From Talinum fruticosum (Eukaryota > Streptophyta > Magnoliopsida > Caryophyllales > Talinaceae), in contig JAITYX010000058.1 of the NCBI GenBank assembly GCA_021018815.1, forward strand, positions 947,001 to 1,011,000: a stretch of DNA of 64,000 bases, written 5' to 3'. Below are positions 1 through 11,483 of the stretch, one piece after another. The position numbers and the translations under genes were made by a program. Position 1 is the first letter of the stretch; the number at the start of each line of letters is the position of its first letter. Under the pieces are notes generated by a model, which worked only from the letters and a program-made list of their open reading frames with translations, did not search any database and had not been told where the DNA came from.

Positions 1-975
1 CAGAGAAAATGACAACCCAGATTGGCTCCCTTAGACAAATCTCTCATAATTTTTTTCAGGCGTAGAAGTTTCCTTATCCGACCTAGTACTTCCAACTTGA
101 AATAACCTTTACAACTTGGGACAGCTGAGTTGAAGTTACATTATCAACTTAGTCAAAGGATGACTTAGAAGTGTTTGAAAATAGAGAGTGATTACAAGAC
201 TTTTCTTACAAGGGTTTACAACTAAGAAGAATATGAGAATACAAGTGAGAATTGTAAACTAGAAGTATGAATGAATAGATTAAGCACTTAGTTCCAGCAA
301 ATTTGGCAAGTCTTGTGTCAAGGCTTCTATGTATATGCTTGATAGGCAGAAAGTTGTTGAGTCTTTAGCTGGAAGAACTAGGTCACCTAGCTATTACAAC
401 GAGATAGTATGAGGACTCGGTTTCAGTACCATCTTTTAATTAGTCTGTTGAGCCTAGGTTCTAACTTCCAAAAGTTGCCCTACCAACTCTAAATATCGGA
501 AGGACTTGGATAGGAAAATACATTAGACTTAGAAATGATAAATTACCCAAAATAACAACAAACAAACTTGTCGGCTTAGTTTCAGTTCTTCGTATTTTTA
601 GCTTTCATGTCTCGTGGTCTTTTAATGGTAAAGAAGCCATTGTTTTTTCCTTTTTACAATAAATCTGCTTTAAAAAACTTGCAAAAACAAATTAGATAAT
701 GGTACTCAAAGTATAAAAATACTTTGGTCCATATTAGATTAGGAGTAGTCTAAATAAAGCATTTAAAGACTGATTCTTCTTAATATTTCGATTTGTAATT
801 TTTTAAGTCTAATATTCGATATGCTCAAATTCCGGATACGTCTTAACTCAAAGAATAAACTTAGTAAAGGTGAGTACATGAGTTATTTAAACATATTTCG
901 AGTGTTTGCCAAGTTAATTAATTTTGGCTAAAATAGGATTAAGACTCGTAATTCTAGTTCAATTCATGAAACATT
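1..975 (-). repeat. Partial Ty1/copia LTR (diverged subfamily)
   Basis: Read on the minus strand this matches the outer LTR at 37696-38330 over most of its length, and more distantly the LTRs at 6628-8102 and 39180-40743. Shared blocks include the tail with the TTATCCGA..TAGTACTTCC segment (positions 70-95) and the TACTTTGGTCCA block near 720. The copy runs off the left edge of the window, so its U5 end is not seen. On the right it abuts gypsy LTR sequence near 976. No coding sequence is expected or seen. Family membership is clear; the right boundary is good to about 20 bp. Confidence 0.75.
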
Positions 976-1231
976 TAAAGACGGGTCTTTTTTTTAAAGA
1001 TTGATTTTGAAGATGGTTTTAGAAAGTCAATTTTAGAATGTGGGGATGAACATTTAATTAAAATTTCTGAGTTTTATTAAATCTGATTTAAAGTGAATTA
1101 TGCAAAGTTAAATGGCAGTTTTATTAACCTTTTATTTTATAAATTATTTTCGAAGTCCCGAGGATATTATCACTTAACCAAAAAATAAAAATTAGGGTTT
1201 CTATTTCTGCCGTGAGGCTCTAGGGCCAAGC

Positions 1232-1248
1232 CGGTGTGGAAACACCGA
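1232..1248 (-). other. Conserved U5 hairpin of gypsy LTR
   Basis: A short inverted repeat, CGGTGT paired with ACACCG around a 4-base loop. The same position in the LTRs at 19324-19347 and 54105-54124 carries longer stems with compensating base changes, so the pairing rather than the sequence is kept. Confidence 0.5.
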
Positions 1249-2229
1249 TTTAATTCTAAGCTCGCCTATCGACCACACGGTGCAGGTGACAACCTACACT
1301 CATCTGGTGGTCGGCGCCGGCCAGAGGCCATGGCTGGTGTGATCGGCCTTAGCCTCCGCCCTAGGCTGGGCAGATCCAGATCCTATTTTTCACTGTTCAA
1401 TCAAAAATAGTCGAGAAGCGGATTTGAATAGATATAAATGAAAAGAGAGTCGTCGATCGACTTTTAGGAAAGAAAAACTAATAAAAACAAAATAAAGATT
1501 TACTCTCTCGATCCGGTATGGGAAAAACTAAGACCGAAAAGGCTAAAAATGACTCAATCGAGTCTTTGACCCGAGAATCGGCGAGGGTAAGAAATGTAGG
1601 GAAAACCCTTCCGTTCCGCCCGTTCAAAGACGACCATTACTAGTTAGAGTAGTGAATTAAAATAATGTACAAAAGCAAGCAAGCAGCATGCTAAGCAAAA
1701 ATTAAAGCAACCTGAACAGTAATAAAAGAAAGTGATAAAAGTAAAAATAAAGAAAGATGTAAATGTAGAAACAAAAAGCAAAAGCGAAAGAAAAGGGAAA
1801 AGGGAAAAGAAAGCGAGAAATCTAAAAGATTATATCGGGCGGGGAGGAATTAAAAGCGATACATCGTTTGTCCACAATATAGAAAGCAATAAAGAAAGAA
1901 TAAAATAAAATAAACCATTGTGGAAACTGGATTTGTTCCCTCGGGTTGTCCCATGTGCTGATTTGGATCTCGGATCCGGATCTCTTTATGCGACGGTGGT
2001 GAATTGAAAAGGGTTCTTTCATGAGTTTTTGTGGAGATAGGTAGGCGGATGTGTGGTTGATGGATTTTAAGGATCGAATGTAGGGATTATGATGGATGTA
2101 AAGAAGGAATAGGCTAAAAGGGACGAAGAGATCGAGAATACCAAAGAGAGTATTCAATAGCTCTAAGGCAAGTTTCAACGAGCGTGATACTAAGGCGGGA
2201 CGCCTTGTAGGAGTGAGAGCTAAGGCTCT

Positions 2230-2266
2230 CTATTTATAGGGAGAGGTTAGGTCAAGGGATGACCTA
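2230..2266 (-). promoter_or_regulatory. LTR core promoter: TATA box with upstream dyad
   Basis: On the minus strand CTATAAATAG lies at 2230-2239. Just upstream (2248-2266) is the inverted repeat TAGGTCA-N5-TGACCTA, which contains the W-box-like core TTGACC. The same pair occurs in the LTRs at 8948-8985 and 55077-55111. It is inferred to drive the genomic RNA of the element. Confidence 0.6.
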
Positions 2267-2983
2267 GGGTTAACTCTCAGCCAGCCGTCCAAAAGCGATA
2301 GCAAAAACCGGAAGGATATTGTGAAGATTGAACTGGATAACAAAGCGATAAGATCGGATAGAATCAAGTTTACAACGTCGGCCACAAGAGGCTGCCTAAG
2401 GTTTCGTGGCCTAGCGTGCTTCCAAGGGAGTCTCCGGGAAAAACGCAGCATTCCACTTAATATTTTAGGGTGGTAGGCACCGGGCATAGCAGCTTTCTAA
2501 AAATAGAAAGGCGGAGTTTCCATTTTGGCGATTTTTATTTTTGGCGGGTTTCATTTTTTATGGGGGATGCGTGCTTCTAGTCTCGAGGGACTGTGTTGGA
2601 GCCAAAACGCAGCACTTTGATGCTTGTGATCATGAATTGCAACGTCTAACGTCGTCTTAAGGTCTTTAGCTCCTTGTCCGGTTAGGCCGAAGTGAAATGT
2701 AGAATTCCGATGCTTGGAATTTTCTGGTACGCAGACACCGGACTCCCATTATCTCTTGAGGCTTGACCCAATTTTGGATCGTCCGAAAGAAAATGGGATT
2801 TTTGGATCGACCCAAGGCAAAAGGCTATTTATGTGGTGCTTGGGGGTTCTTTGTGGTTCACTAGCTTCCGTCCCACCAATCAAATATAGTCCCGGATCCA
2901 AATCCTCAAACAGGACTTGGGATTTCATCATCGGGCCAACAATAAAAACGAGAGAAAAGGACGACACTTTTTAGATGTCTACA

Positions 2984-3234
2984 GTTAGCCCCCACTTTGA
3001 CCGAGTCCGAAAGACGAAGGTCAAAGTAGACATTAAAGGGTACTTACCTAGTACTGGCATTGCTTCGAAATCTGACTGAAGTGATGTATTTGAAGTTAGG
3101 TAACTTGAACTCTAACGGGGCCTAGACTTGACTATCGAAGTTTGAAGTCCGGGTTGCTAAATCCTAAATTTGGCAACTTAGAAACCCGAAATTCGGATCG
3201 ATGTGACCAAACTTGACCATGTGCTTAGTCTGAA
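2984..3234 (-). other. Gypsy polypurine tract and 3' UTR remnant
   Basis: The minus strand carries the tract AAAGTGGGGGCTAAC directly before the LTR start, as at 17621-17635 and 56338-56356. Beyond it are the degenerate 'gaagcttgg / cttgac' repeats seen in the other 3' UTRs. At 3235 the match stops abruptly in copia RT sequence, so the rest of this gypsy element is absent. Confidence 0.75.
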
Positions 3235-4157
3235 GCTACTAATAAAACTCTATGTCGAGAGTTTTCTAAGTTGATGAGACAGGAGTTCCAAATGAGCATG
3301 ATGGGAGAACACAATTTCTTTCTTGGTCTACAAATTAGACAAGACAAAGATGGAATCTATGCCCATCAATCTAAGTATACTAAGGAGTTGTTGAAAAAGT
3401 ACAAGCTTCAAGATGTGAACACATGTAGCCACACCTATGAATAGTAGTATCAAACTGGACTCGGACGAAAAAGGTGAAGCAGTAGATCGAAACTCTATAG
3501 AGGTATGATTAGATCTCTATTCTATCTTACATCTAGTAGGCCCGACATTATGTTTAGTGTCCGTCCGTGTGCAAGATTTCAAGCTAATCCAAAAGAATCA
3601 CATCTCACTATAGTGAAGAGGATTTTAAGATATCTTACAGGGACTCGGAATCTTGGTCTATGGTTTTCAAGAGACTCGGAACCGATCCTCACTTGGATAC
3701 TCGAGATGCTGACTATGTCTGGTTAAAAAGTTGACGGAAAGAGCACATCAGGAGCATGCAAATTTCAAGGTCAATCCCTCGGATCTTGGCACTCAAAGAA
3801 GTAAAACTCAGTTGCTCTATCAACTGGTGAAGTTGAGTACATTGCGGTTGGAGCTTGTCTGTGCTCGGATTCTATGGATCAAGCGAGCACTTGAAGGATC
3901 TTGGACTTTCATTCAAATCTATCCTAATCAAGTGTGACAATCAAAGTGCAATTAGCATCACTAAGAATCCAATTCAATATTCAAAGACAAAGCATATTGA
4001 GGTCAGGTATCATTTTCTGACGGACCATTATGAGAAAGGTGATATTGAACTTGAATTCATTCCTACAAAATTTCGGTTAGTCGATATTTTCACTAAGCCA
4101 CTTAGTGAGGATCGATTTTGTTTTATTAGGAATGAGCTTGGCATGATTAATACATGA
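3235..4157 (+). pseudogene. copia RT C-terminus and RNase H fragment (broken)
   Basis: Encodes the end of reverse transcriptase and RNase H of a copia polyprotein, which would copy the element RNA and degrade the RNA strand. Recognisable pieces: FFLGLQIRQDKDGIY (3312-3360), LTSSRPDIMFSVRPCARF (3526-3580), the YLTGTRNLGLW block (3631-3662), the degraded RNase H DADY..GKSTSG region (about 3700-3760), and the C-terminal FTKPLSEDRFCFIRNELGM (4090-4146). It needs several frame changes (3505-3726, then 3731-3937, then 3855-4157) and carries stops, so it is dead. The natural stop at 4155-4157 agrees with copy C. Confidence 0.85.
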
Positions 4158-4544
4158 TTATGTATTTTTATAAGTGAAATTTTCTTGCATGATTATGTGT
4201 TATATGTTTTCATTTATCTTAATAACAAATGGATCGATTGACTAAGTGAGACCGAGCTATGTGTTATTAGGTGTCCGAGTGTTCCGAGTCACTCGAAACC
4301 ATACTGAGTCGGACTCGGTTTTTGAGCAAAGTGGACTTCAAACTTTTGAGCTCATCTCGTAGATAAATGCAGAATCTCAAAAGATATTTTTCTTAACTCT
4401 CTCGACACGCGTTTCTATCAAAGAATTCAAACCATTAGACGAAAACCATTAGAATCGTAGCCGTTAGACTACTATACGCCATGTCCGTCCGAGAATGCCG
4501 TTTGAATGTCAAGTAAGAAAGAAGGTTGAAGGACATTTCCGTCT

Positions 4545-4560
4545 TCTCTATTTATAGCAT
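4545..4560 (+). promoter_or_regulatory. Internal TATA-like site before the additional ORF
   Basis: CTCTATTTATAGC lies about 140 bp before the aORF start, at the position where copy C has CTCTATAAATAGC (46238-46250). It is followed by a CT-rich leader in both copies. That it is an internal promoter for the aORF is inferred from position and conservation. Confidence 0.4.
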
Positions 4561-4697
4561 CTCTTCATCTTCATTTCTTCACTTTGCGCCTTACTCTTTT
4601 CGCACGAAGTACTCTGCTCCCTCATACTCTCTCCTTGCTTTCAAAACTCTCTCTCTCTCTCTCTTCTCTAGTAACCTCTTACTTCTCCATTCTCATA

Positions 4698-6276
4698 ATG
4701 CCTAAACGAGGTTCTACATCCGAGTTCATGGGTCTGCAACCAAGAAGGCCCGGAAGATTGCTCAAGAGGGTACGTCGACCCTTCAAAAGTGTTTGTCGTC
4801 CAGCACTTCACATTGGATGACAAGTTCTTCAAGACGACTTCGTTTTCTTGGCTCAAATGCATTCAAGAAACTAGAGTGTATAATTATTTATGCTTCAGCG
4901 ACTTTATCTATCCAGAACTTGTTGCTGACTTTTATGCCAACAAATCCTTCTCTCGGGGGTGTCATCACCTCGAAAGTTCAAGGTACGGTTGTTAGGATCA
5001 ACCTCCCTCTTCTCCACAAAATTTTCAACGTCACCTATCTTTTTCTCAATCCCAATCATATTCCTTTTCTAAAATTGTCGATGATTTTTTTCAACAAATT
5101 CGCTAAAGAAGTGCTTGAGTAGCGAAAAACTTTTCTGTGACTCGGATGAAGAGCGAAGTCGATTGCTCTGTTATATTCTAATGAGGACTTTCTTTGCTCA
5201 CTACTCGAGCAAGGAGAACCCAAACTCCCGGGTTCTCAAAGTTCCGTTTGATATCATGGAGGGCTACAACGTAGACCTCTTTTTGTTCATCATTGAGCAA
5301 ATGGCTCAAGTGCCCGCTTAATAAAAAAATTCGCTCTTTTCCCTTTTGGAGCCCTTCTGTCTCTTATTTTGAAACAATTCAAGATCACCCCTCCCTCAAA
5401 TCCCACTGCCGTTTCGAGTCGGTCATAGTTCTTGGCGAAAAGAACTTTCGAGTTATGGATACCAAGAGGTTAAACCCGGTGAATGGGTTTACTCTTCCGA
5501 GTTGGAACCTACCTCTCCTCCTCCCACCTAGACTTAGATTCAGCCAAGCACATCCATTCACTTCTGCTGGTCCATCTTCTTCTCAACCTCCTTTCTCAAC
5601 TGGAGCATTTGTCTGCCTTGGTCGAAAGACTCGCTTCGATGACCAACCAACTTCGGTCGGTTGTTCGCTCACTCAAGCCCATCTTTCGTGGCATGGTCAT
5701 TAACCAAAAGACCGGCCAATCCCGGATTTAGGAGTGTCAATCCCCGATGCTTAAGTTCAAGGGCATTCTTGGCAAGCAACGTGAACAACTTCAACTCCTT
5801 CGGGAGCGCGGGACTCAGTAATCCTCCGACATATCCGAGGAGCCCTCCAGCCCGGCCAAGTCTACCTCGATGAGGTAGAAGAAGAAGAAGAAGCCGAGGT
5901 CGCAGCTAAGGCAGGCAAGGCTCAGCCTAAAGAGAAGAATGTGGAGGAAGAAGAAGCAAAGGATGAGGCCGCTCCACCAAAAGACAAGGGTGTTATGGAG
6001 CCCAAACTCGAACCGATCTCCTCAAACCTTGATCCGAGTGGGTCGGAAGACGCTAGGAACGTTGGACAGTCCAAACCAGCTGACTCGAAGCCCTCGTAGT
6101 CTTCCAAGAGGATGAGCCGGAGAATGATATTATCCTGACTCAACCACCCGAGTCCGAGCCGCTTCTCAACATCCCTGTCGTTGTCGCCGCCGTGCTCTAC
6201 TACCTTCTCCCGGACATACCGGTGTAAGCGCACTACTCGTCCGTCCTCCTCCGACCAACCAGCTCCACCCTCCTAA
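4698..6276 (+). pseudogene. copia additional ORF (aORF), PF20167-like, broken
   Basis: A third coding region downstream of pol, in the sense orientation. It starts MPKRGST (4698) like copy C (MPKRGSH, 46518). The middle has the hallmark IYPELVADFYANK (about 4906-4945), which resembles the ELV.EFYAN signature of 'putative plant transposon protein' families (PF20167-like). Further on are RLLCYILMRTFFAHYSS and FDIMEGYNVDLFLFIIEQMA (5158-5310). The C-terminus is acidic and Pro/Ser rich and ends near TAA 6274-6276. Several frameshifts separate these blocks. Its function is unknown; structural or gag/env-like roles have been suggested for extra ORFs in sireviruses. The domain call is by motif memory only. 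Confidence 0.55.
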
Positions 6277-6614
6277 TCTATTTCTTTTCTTTTTTTATTT
6301 TTTTATTTTGTCCAACATTAACTATACTTCTAAGTTTTCTTCCCTCCTTTTTGCTGAAATGCTAGGGGAGAAAATATAGAAACCTTGATGTTGTGCTTAG
6401 GGGAGTTCTTCTCTTCTTTCGTTGTACATATTTTATTTTTTATAAATGAATGTTATAGTCTATCTTTTCTAAGCTTTGATTTTCTTATCGTTTCGAGTTT
6501 CTTTTAACGTTTATCTTATCTACTCGTAAATCTGTGTTCGTTCGATATCCGCTATTTACTTTTAAGCCATGCTTTGATCTAAGTTTCTATCTTAAGAATG
6601 GAATGCCTTTCATC

Positions 6615-6626
6615 AAAAAGGGGAGA
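6615..6626 (+). other. Polypurine tract of copia element A
   Basis: AAAAAGGGGAGA directly before the LTR start at 6628. The same tract stands before the 3' LTR of element C (48676-48685). It primes plus-strand synthesis in LTR elements. Confidence 0.75.
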
Positions 6627-6627
6627 T

Positions 6628-8102
6628 TGAAGACTCAGACCTAAACTCTAAGTATTTTATGAAAGACTCAGGTATAAACCGCTATCTCTCTTAAGTTTTG
6701 ATTGCAAGTCATTCTAAGCTACATAGAAACTCCTACCTAAGTTTTCATCAATGTTATGAGTAACTCGGATAGCACCTTGTTTATATCTTCTCCTCTTAGG
6801 TATTCCGACATACTCGGAATCTACTTGGAACCATCGCATGATCAAATAATTCTCTTAACGCACTTTTTCGAGTACTGCCTATGTTTGCTAAGGTAAACCG
6901 AATTACAGTGTTAATTCAGTCTTCTAAGTCAGTTTATTTCTTAGATATATTTTTGATAGATCAAGTTCACTTTCTCTGTTGTTTATTCTTTAACTTGATC
7001 TTTCTAGGAGTTATTCCAAGCTGAGTTTTAACCTATTTGATATTAGATTCAGAATATTCCATTTCTCTAGCCCCAAAATAATTACGTTCTTAATTACTCA
7101 TATCTAGTTAATATCTTCACCTAATCTTGGACCAAAGTATTTTATATTTCGAGAACCAATGTGGTTTGCTTTTGTAGGATATTCAAATAAATCTAATCTA
7201 TCTTTTTGAATCTCAAAAGCAACCGGCTTATAGCTATTAAACACCAATGAGATAGTTTTAGCCAATTTTAGATAGGACTTAGATACCGTGTCGTGGCTAT
7301 CTCGTTTCCAAAACCGAAAAACTCCAAATCTAGGCTCAACGGTGGTTTCCACCTTGCTTTTCAGACAACACCAGTTGATTGGAACACCTTTTGGAGAAAA
7401 TAGTCGTTGCCTAACGTTCACACTCCAGCGGATCTTTTCTAAGTGACTCAAAAAGCCCTTACAACGGCTAGTAAAGACTTCAGTCCGTAAATCGGACTCA
7501 ACGGCTACTCGCTTGGTCATCTATAAATAAAAGCCACTTCACAAGACTAGAAGATTGCTAAAATTATTAATCAACACTTTTACCTAATTTTCTTAGTGCA
7601 TTACTTAGTCAATCTTCTACTTACAACTCCAAGTGTGTACTTAATATTTTTGAGTTGTAAAGAAAGTCTTGTAATCAATTTCACTCTTTACTTACTTTCT
7701 TTGTAAGTCCCTTGACTGAGCTGTAAGGGTTAACTTAGCTCGGTTGTTCCTGATTGTTAAGGTTACCTCGGTAAGGAAGTATTAGATCGGATAAGGGAAC
7801 TTCGAGTCTAGGAAACATTGTAAAGAATTATCTAAGGGAGAAATTCTAGTAGAGTCAGTCCTTTGTACTTTGAGGATTCAAAATAGTGGATTTGATTGGT
7901 GCTTGGATTAGCAACGATCGTGGTTTTCTGACCCGGGAGGGTTTTCGAGTATTTCGTGTTTTTGCATTTCGAGTCCAATCTAGACTCGGACTTAGCTTCT
8001 TATCACTTTAAAAGAAAAAAGTGTCTAAGTTCTTTTAAATTTCCTCATCACCTTATTAACTCCCCTCTAGGGTGACTTAGACTCTCCAAGAGAAAGCCTT
8101 CA
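6628..8102 (+). repeat. 3' LTR of copia element A
   Basis: It starts TGAAGACTCAGAC and ends AGAAAGCCTTCA, a TG...CA LTR of 1475 bp preceded by the purine tract. It matches the LTRs of element C. TATA box CTATAAATAA at 7521-7530. An apparent 138-residue minus-strand frame at 7104-7520 lies wholly in LTR sequence and has no homologue in the other copies, so it is not taken as a gene. Confidence 0.85.
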
Positions 8103-8302
8103 TATATGGCCTAGATTGATTCCTCGATCATGACCCTATAGCTGGCTCCAGGTTACCGATCGGCGCGAGGCTTACGCCGGAGCCGACTAGTAACCGGGCT
8201 CGGCTTTCGACCCAAATGGTATTCCACCATTTGGTCTAGATGCCTTGCAAGCAAAGAGCACCTTTTTGTTTTTTCGTGTCTTGAGCCTTTGAAATAGCAT
8301 GT
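8103..8302. other. Unassigned 200-bp spacer between copia A and gypsy E1
   Basis: No match to the other repeats in the window and no convincing reading frame. It includes a GC-rich stretch (8155-8215) of the kind seen in gypsy LTRs and cassette spacers, so it may be a small relic of one. Confidence 0.3.
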
Positions 8303-9994
8303 TGTACACGCATAGAAAGTGTCATCCCTTACCTCTTTAATTACGTATTTTATTTTGTTGGCTCGATGATGAAATCCGAGTCTTGCTTGAGGATTTGTAT
8401 CTCTGATCGTGATCGATTGGTGTGACATAAGCCAATAAACCACAAATAACCCCTAACACTCGAATGAACAACCTTTTGCCTTGGGTCGGTCCACAAATCC
8501 CCTTTTTTCGGGCGATCCCGCAACCGGGCTAAACTTTCAGAGACAATGGAGTCCACTCGCTGTGTGACGGGAATTTCCAAGCTCGAATACTGCATTTTGC
8601 TTTTGTCCAATCGGACAAGGAGTTGAAGACCTGAAGGCGACGTTAAATCGTTCCACTTCATGATCATGTGAATCAAAGTGCTTGCATTTAAGCTCCAAAA
8701 ATAGTCAACACGAGACTAGGAGCTTTTCCCCTTAAAATGACATCGTGATCGGCACCTGTAACCCTAGATTTTTAAATGAAACACTACATTTTGGCTTAGA
8801 GAGTCCTTTGGAAACACGGTAAGGCACGAAACCATAGGAGCACTTGGGTGGCCGATGCCCGGCAACCGGGTTCTATCTCGGTTCAATCTCTTGATTTATT
8901 GGCCCGGTTTTGTTTCTGCTGTTTTGGATGGCGGATCGCATGCAAACCCTAGGTCATTTGTGACCTAGGTTCTTCCCTATAAATAGATAGCCTTAACTCT
9001 CATTCCCATACGGCTTTCTCCTAGGCATAATGCTATAGAAAGCTAACTAGAGCACTCACACATAAACGTTACTTTGCCGAAATTACTATTAACCATCCAT
9101 ATTTTCTCTACTTATCACCATTGAATCCGTGTAAAGAGCTAAAGAATATTTGGTTATTATGATATCTAGGCACTCATTCAACTTATCATTCCTATTCCCT
9201 ACATATGGCGTTCACAAAACAAGCCCCTTTTCTTTGATTTGTCGTCTGTCGCATCAGGAGATCTAGCATAGAGATTCGGATTAGCAAGGTGGGACAACCC
9301 GAGAGCAATCGTTCAGCCTTCAAACGGTTTATTTTATTTATATCCTTTAACCGCTTTCCGTATTGTGGATTAAAGAGATTTAATCATTCTTTTAATTCCT
9401 CCTCGCCCGATGTAATCTTTCGGCTTTTCGCTTTTCTTTTCTTTTTTACTTTCTTTGTCGCTTTCTTTATTGCTTTCTTTATTACTTTTCCTTTGATTCT
9501 ATTTGGTTGCTTTTATTTATCGTTTTAGCATGTTGTATGTGTAGTACGTTATTTAGATTTACTACTCAAATTAGTAATGGTCCTCTTTGGACAGGTGGAA
9601 TGGAAAGGTTTTCCTTACCTTTCATAACCTCGCACCCAAATCCGATTCTCGGTTCAAAGACCGATGGAGTTAATTTTAGCCTCTTTTAGTCTTAATTTTC
9701 CCGTACAAAGATTGAAAGAGTAAGTCTTTGTTTTTGTTAGTTTTTCATCCTAAAAACCGATCGGCGACTCTCCTTCTTATGCTTTATTTTTATCAAATTT
9801 GCATCTTGGTTATTTTATGGTTGCAGGAGAAACAAAATTGACATGGATCTCGCCCGCAGGTTAGAGGCCGAGGCCGACTGTGTCAGCCCAGGTCTATGGC
9901 TGGCGTCGAGACCGACGACCGCCGAGTGCAGGCGACGCCGATGACCACCCAGTGCAAGCTGCCGCCTGTCGCCGGCTGAGGCTTGGTTCCTACG
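8303..9994 (+). repeat. 5' LTR of gypsy element E1
   Basis: Starts TGTACACGC (the family has TGTAGACAC) and ends GGTTCCTACG (the family has ..CCTACA). Aligned with the LTR at 17636-19655 it lacks about 340 bp just before the end: the sequence jumps at about 9983 from CGGCTGAGGCTT to GGTTCCTACG. That deletion removes the U5 hairpin. The frame at 9289-9528 is the pyrimidine-rich R/U5 tract seen in every LTR copy, not a gene. Confidence 0.85.
8948..8985 (+). promoter_or_regulatory. LTR core promoter: dyad CCTAGGTCA/TGACCTAGG and TATA box
   Basis: A perfect 9-bp inverted repeat (8948-8956 and 8961-8969, 4-bp gap) stands 8 bp before TATAAATA (8978-8985). Related dyads precede the TATA box in the LTRs at 2230-2266, 18298-18335 and 55077-55111. 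Confidence 0.6.
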
Positions 9995-10015
9995 AGTGGC
10001 GACTTCACTCGGGGA
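9995..10015 (+). other. Primer binding site region of E1
   Basis: Right after the LTR end is AGTGGCGACTTCACTCGGGG. Other copies read TGGTGACTCCACTAGGG (19658-19674), and on the minus strand TGGCGACTCCACTT (26400-26413). The position is that of a primer binding site; I cannot name the tRNA with certainty. Confidence 0.5.
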
Positions 10016-10749
10016 TAAATTTTTTATTAAGAGGGCGAAACTTGAAAATTTGAGAAGTGTATTTTAATGATGTGCTTACATTAGGCATCCCGACATTTAA
10101 CAACCTTTGAGTTGTTTAAATACCGCTTTAGTTTATTCTACCCCCTGTTTACCCTTTCTAGAATAAGGCTCCCACTTGGATCTTAGACGGGCCCAACTAG
10201 GCTTGATTGCCTAGGGAAGCGGTACCTCTTCCCTCGTAGCACGCGCTCTTAGGTCAAACCATTTGGTTCACATAGAGGCACCGAGAATTCTAGCTGATTA
10301 TCCTGTCGTGCCCCACACGAAGGACAAAATTCTCGAACTATGAATCACCATGTATCCAACCTTTTAAACCTCTTTTGACCATAGAACTGTTTGACTATTA
10401 GGTGGTCTCTTAGACTTCATTTTCATGCTTGAATGAGTGTGTGTGTTTTAGATTTAATCCTTTACTTGTGAGCCTTTAGGAATAGGTGAGGAGTGTTGAT
10501 TAGCCCTTACATGGGTGAAAATAAAAAAACATTAATAAATTTTCCCGAGTCGGTCCATTATGTGCATTTAGCCAAAAGTCAAAATATCCTTTCTTTCCCA
10601 CTAAGGATTATCCATTATTTGCATTTCCAAGTCATACTAAAATTTTCTTTAAGCAGTCTAAGCAGACACTGTCTGTTAGTCCAAAAGAGGTCTTACCAGA
10701 GATCCCCTTTTATCTTTAGTCGGTTTTTTTCTCATTGACTTCTTTTCTT

Positions 10750-11000
10750 TCACATGCACATTTGCATTAGCCAAATTAAATTCATCTCATATTAGGTGAG
10801 TCCATTTGCATTAGTCAAATTAAATTCATATTAGGTGAGTCCTTTTGCATTAGCCAAATTAAATTCATCTCATATTCGGTGAGTCCATTTGCATTAGCCA
10901 AATTAAATTCATATTAGGTGAATCCATTTCCATTAGCCAAATCAAATTCATCTCATATTAAGTTCCATTTGCATTAGTTAAATCAAATTCATCTCAAATA
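10750..11000 (+). repeat. Leader minisatellite of gypsy element E1
   Basis: About six tandem copies of a 38-44 bp unit with the core TTTGCATTAGCCAAATTAAA followed by TTCATCTCATATTAGGTGAG. A short form lacks about 6 bp. The same array is in the leaders at 20430-20683 (+), 25390-25630 (-) and 52800-53250 (-), so it is a family trait. It is upstream of gag and non-coding. Confidence 0.8.
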
Positions 11001-11483
11001 TAAGGAAAGGCATCATCACTTAGCTAGAATAGAAAGCATCTTTTCTTTAAGGATCAATCATTCATTAGCTAGATCGTCATCTCAACTAAGTCACGCATCA
11101 TTTCATTATCGCAACCTTTATGTGCATCCAAATAAAAGTATCCTTAATTTCTTCGGTCTCGCGCTAAAGTGCCTTTCTTGCAAAAGTAATCTTCTCTCAT
11201 GTGGTCCTAAACCTCATCCTCTAGGCTGTAGAATAGCGAAGTCTACGGCAACCGAGTATTGTTGGAATCCGAGCTCTAAAAGATTAGAACGCCTCACCAA
11301 GGATTCCGACACGTCTTCGTTTCTTTTCACACGCGATCTACACTGGTGCGACAAACTTCGGTGCATACCACACCTTCTCGGTTTATTCCTTACCATAAGA
11401 CAAGTACCTAGAAAGAGTTCCCTTCAAATGGATCTAAACCCGAGTAGTCTCTTAATCTCGGTTTACTTAATGAGAATGTAGCC

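Larger units (their letters stand above)
976..2983 (-). repeat. Tat-like gypsy LTR (3' LTR, minus strand)
   Basis: On the minus strand the LTR begins at 2983 with TGTAGACATC, preceded in the element by the purine tract at 2984-3003, so it is a 3' LTR. It matches the complete LTR at 53822-55779 throughout: U3 at about 2260-2983, a TATA box at 2230-2239, then a pyrimidine-rich R/U5 part. The terminal ~50 bp ending in TACA are missing; copia LTR sequence starts there instead. The 118- and 85-residue reading frames inside it (1822-2178, 2230-2487) recur as chance frames in the other LTR copies and are not genes. Confidence 0.85.
3235..8102 (+). mobile_element. Ty1/copia element A, 5'-truncated
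   Basis: It begins inside the RT domain (the point matching the GATNE motif of copy C near 44885), then RNase H, an additional ORF, a purine tract and a complete 3' LTR. The 5' LTR, gag, protease, integrase and most of RT are missing. The order matches element C (39180-50283) region by region. The left break at 3235 joins gypsy 3' UTR; the right end at 8102 joins 200 bp that I cannot assign. Confidence 0.85.

Noticed and set aside
7104..7520. 138-residue minus-strand frame
   Set aside because: Lies entirely inside the 3' LTR of copia element A and is not open in the equivalent parts of 39180-40743 or 48688-50283.
9289..9528. Recurring frame GQPE.NRSAFKRF.. with Phe-rich tail, seen in several places
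   Set aside because: It is the pyrimidine-rich R/U5 part of the gypsy LTR; it recurs because the LTR recurs, and has stops in most copies.
10750..11000. CRISPR-like array of evenly spaced repeats
   Set aside because: The units are directly adjacent with no unique spacers, and the sequence is a plant retroelement leader; it is a minisatellite.
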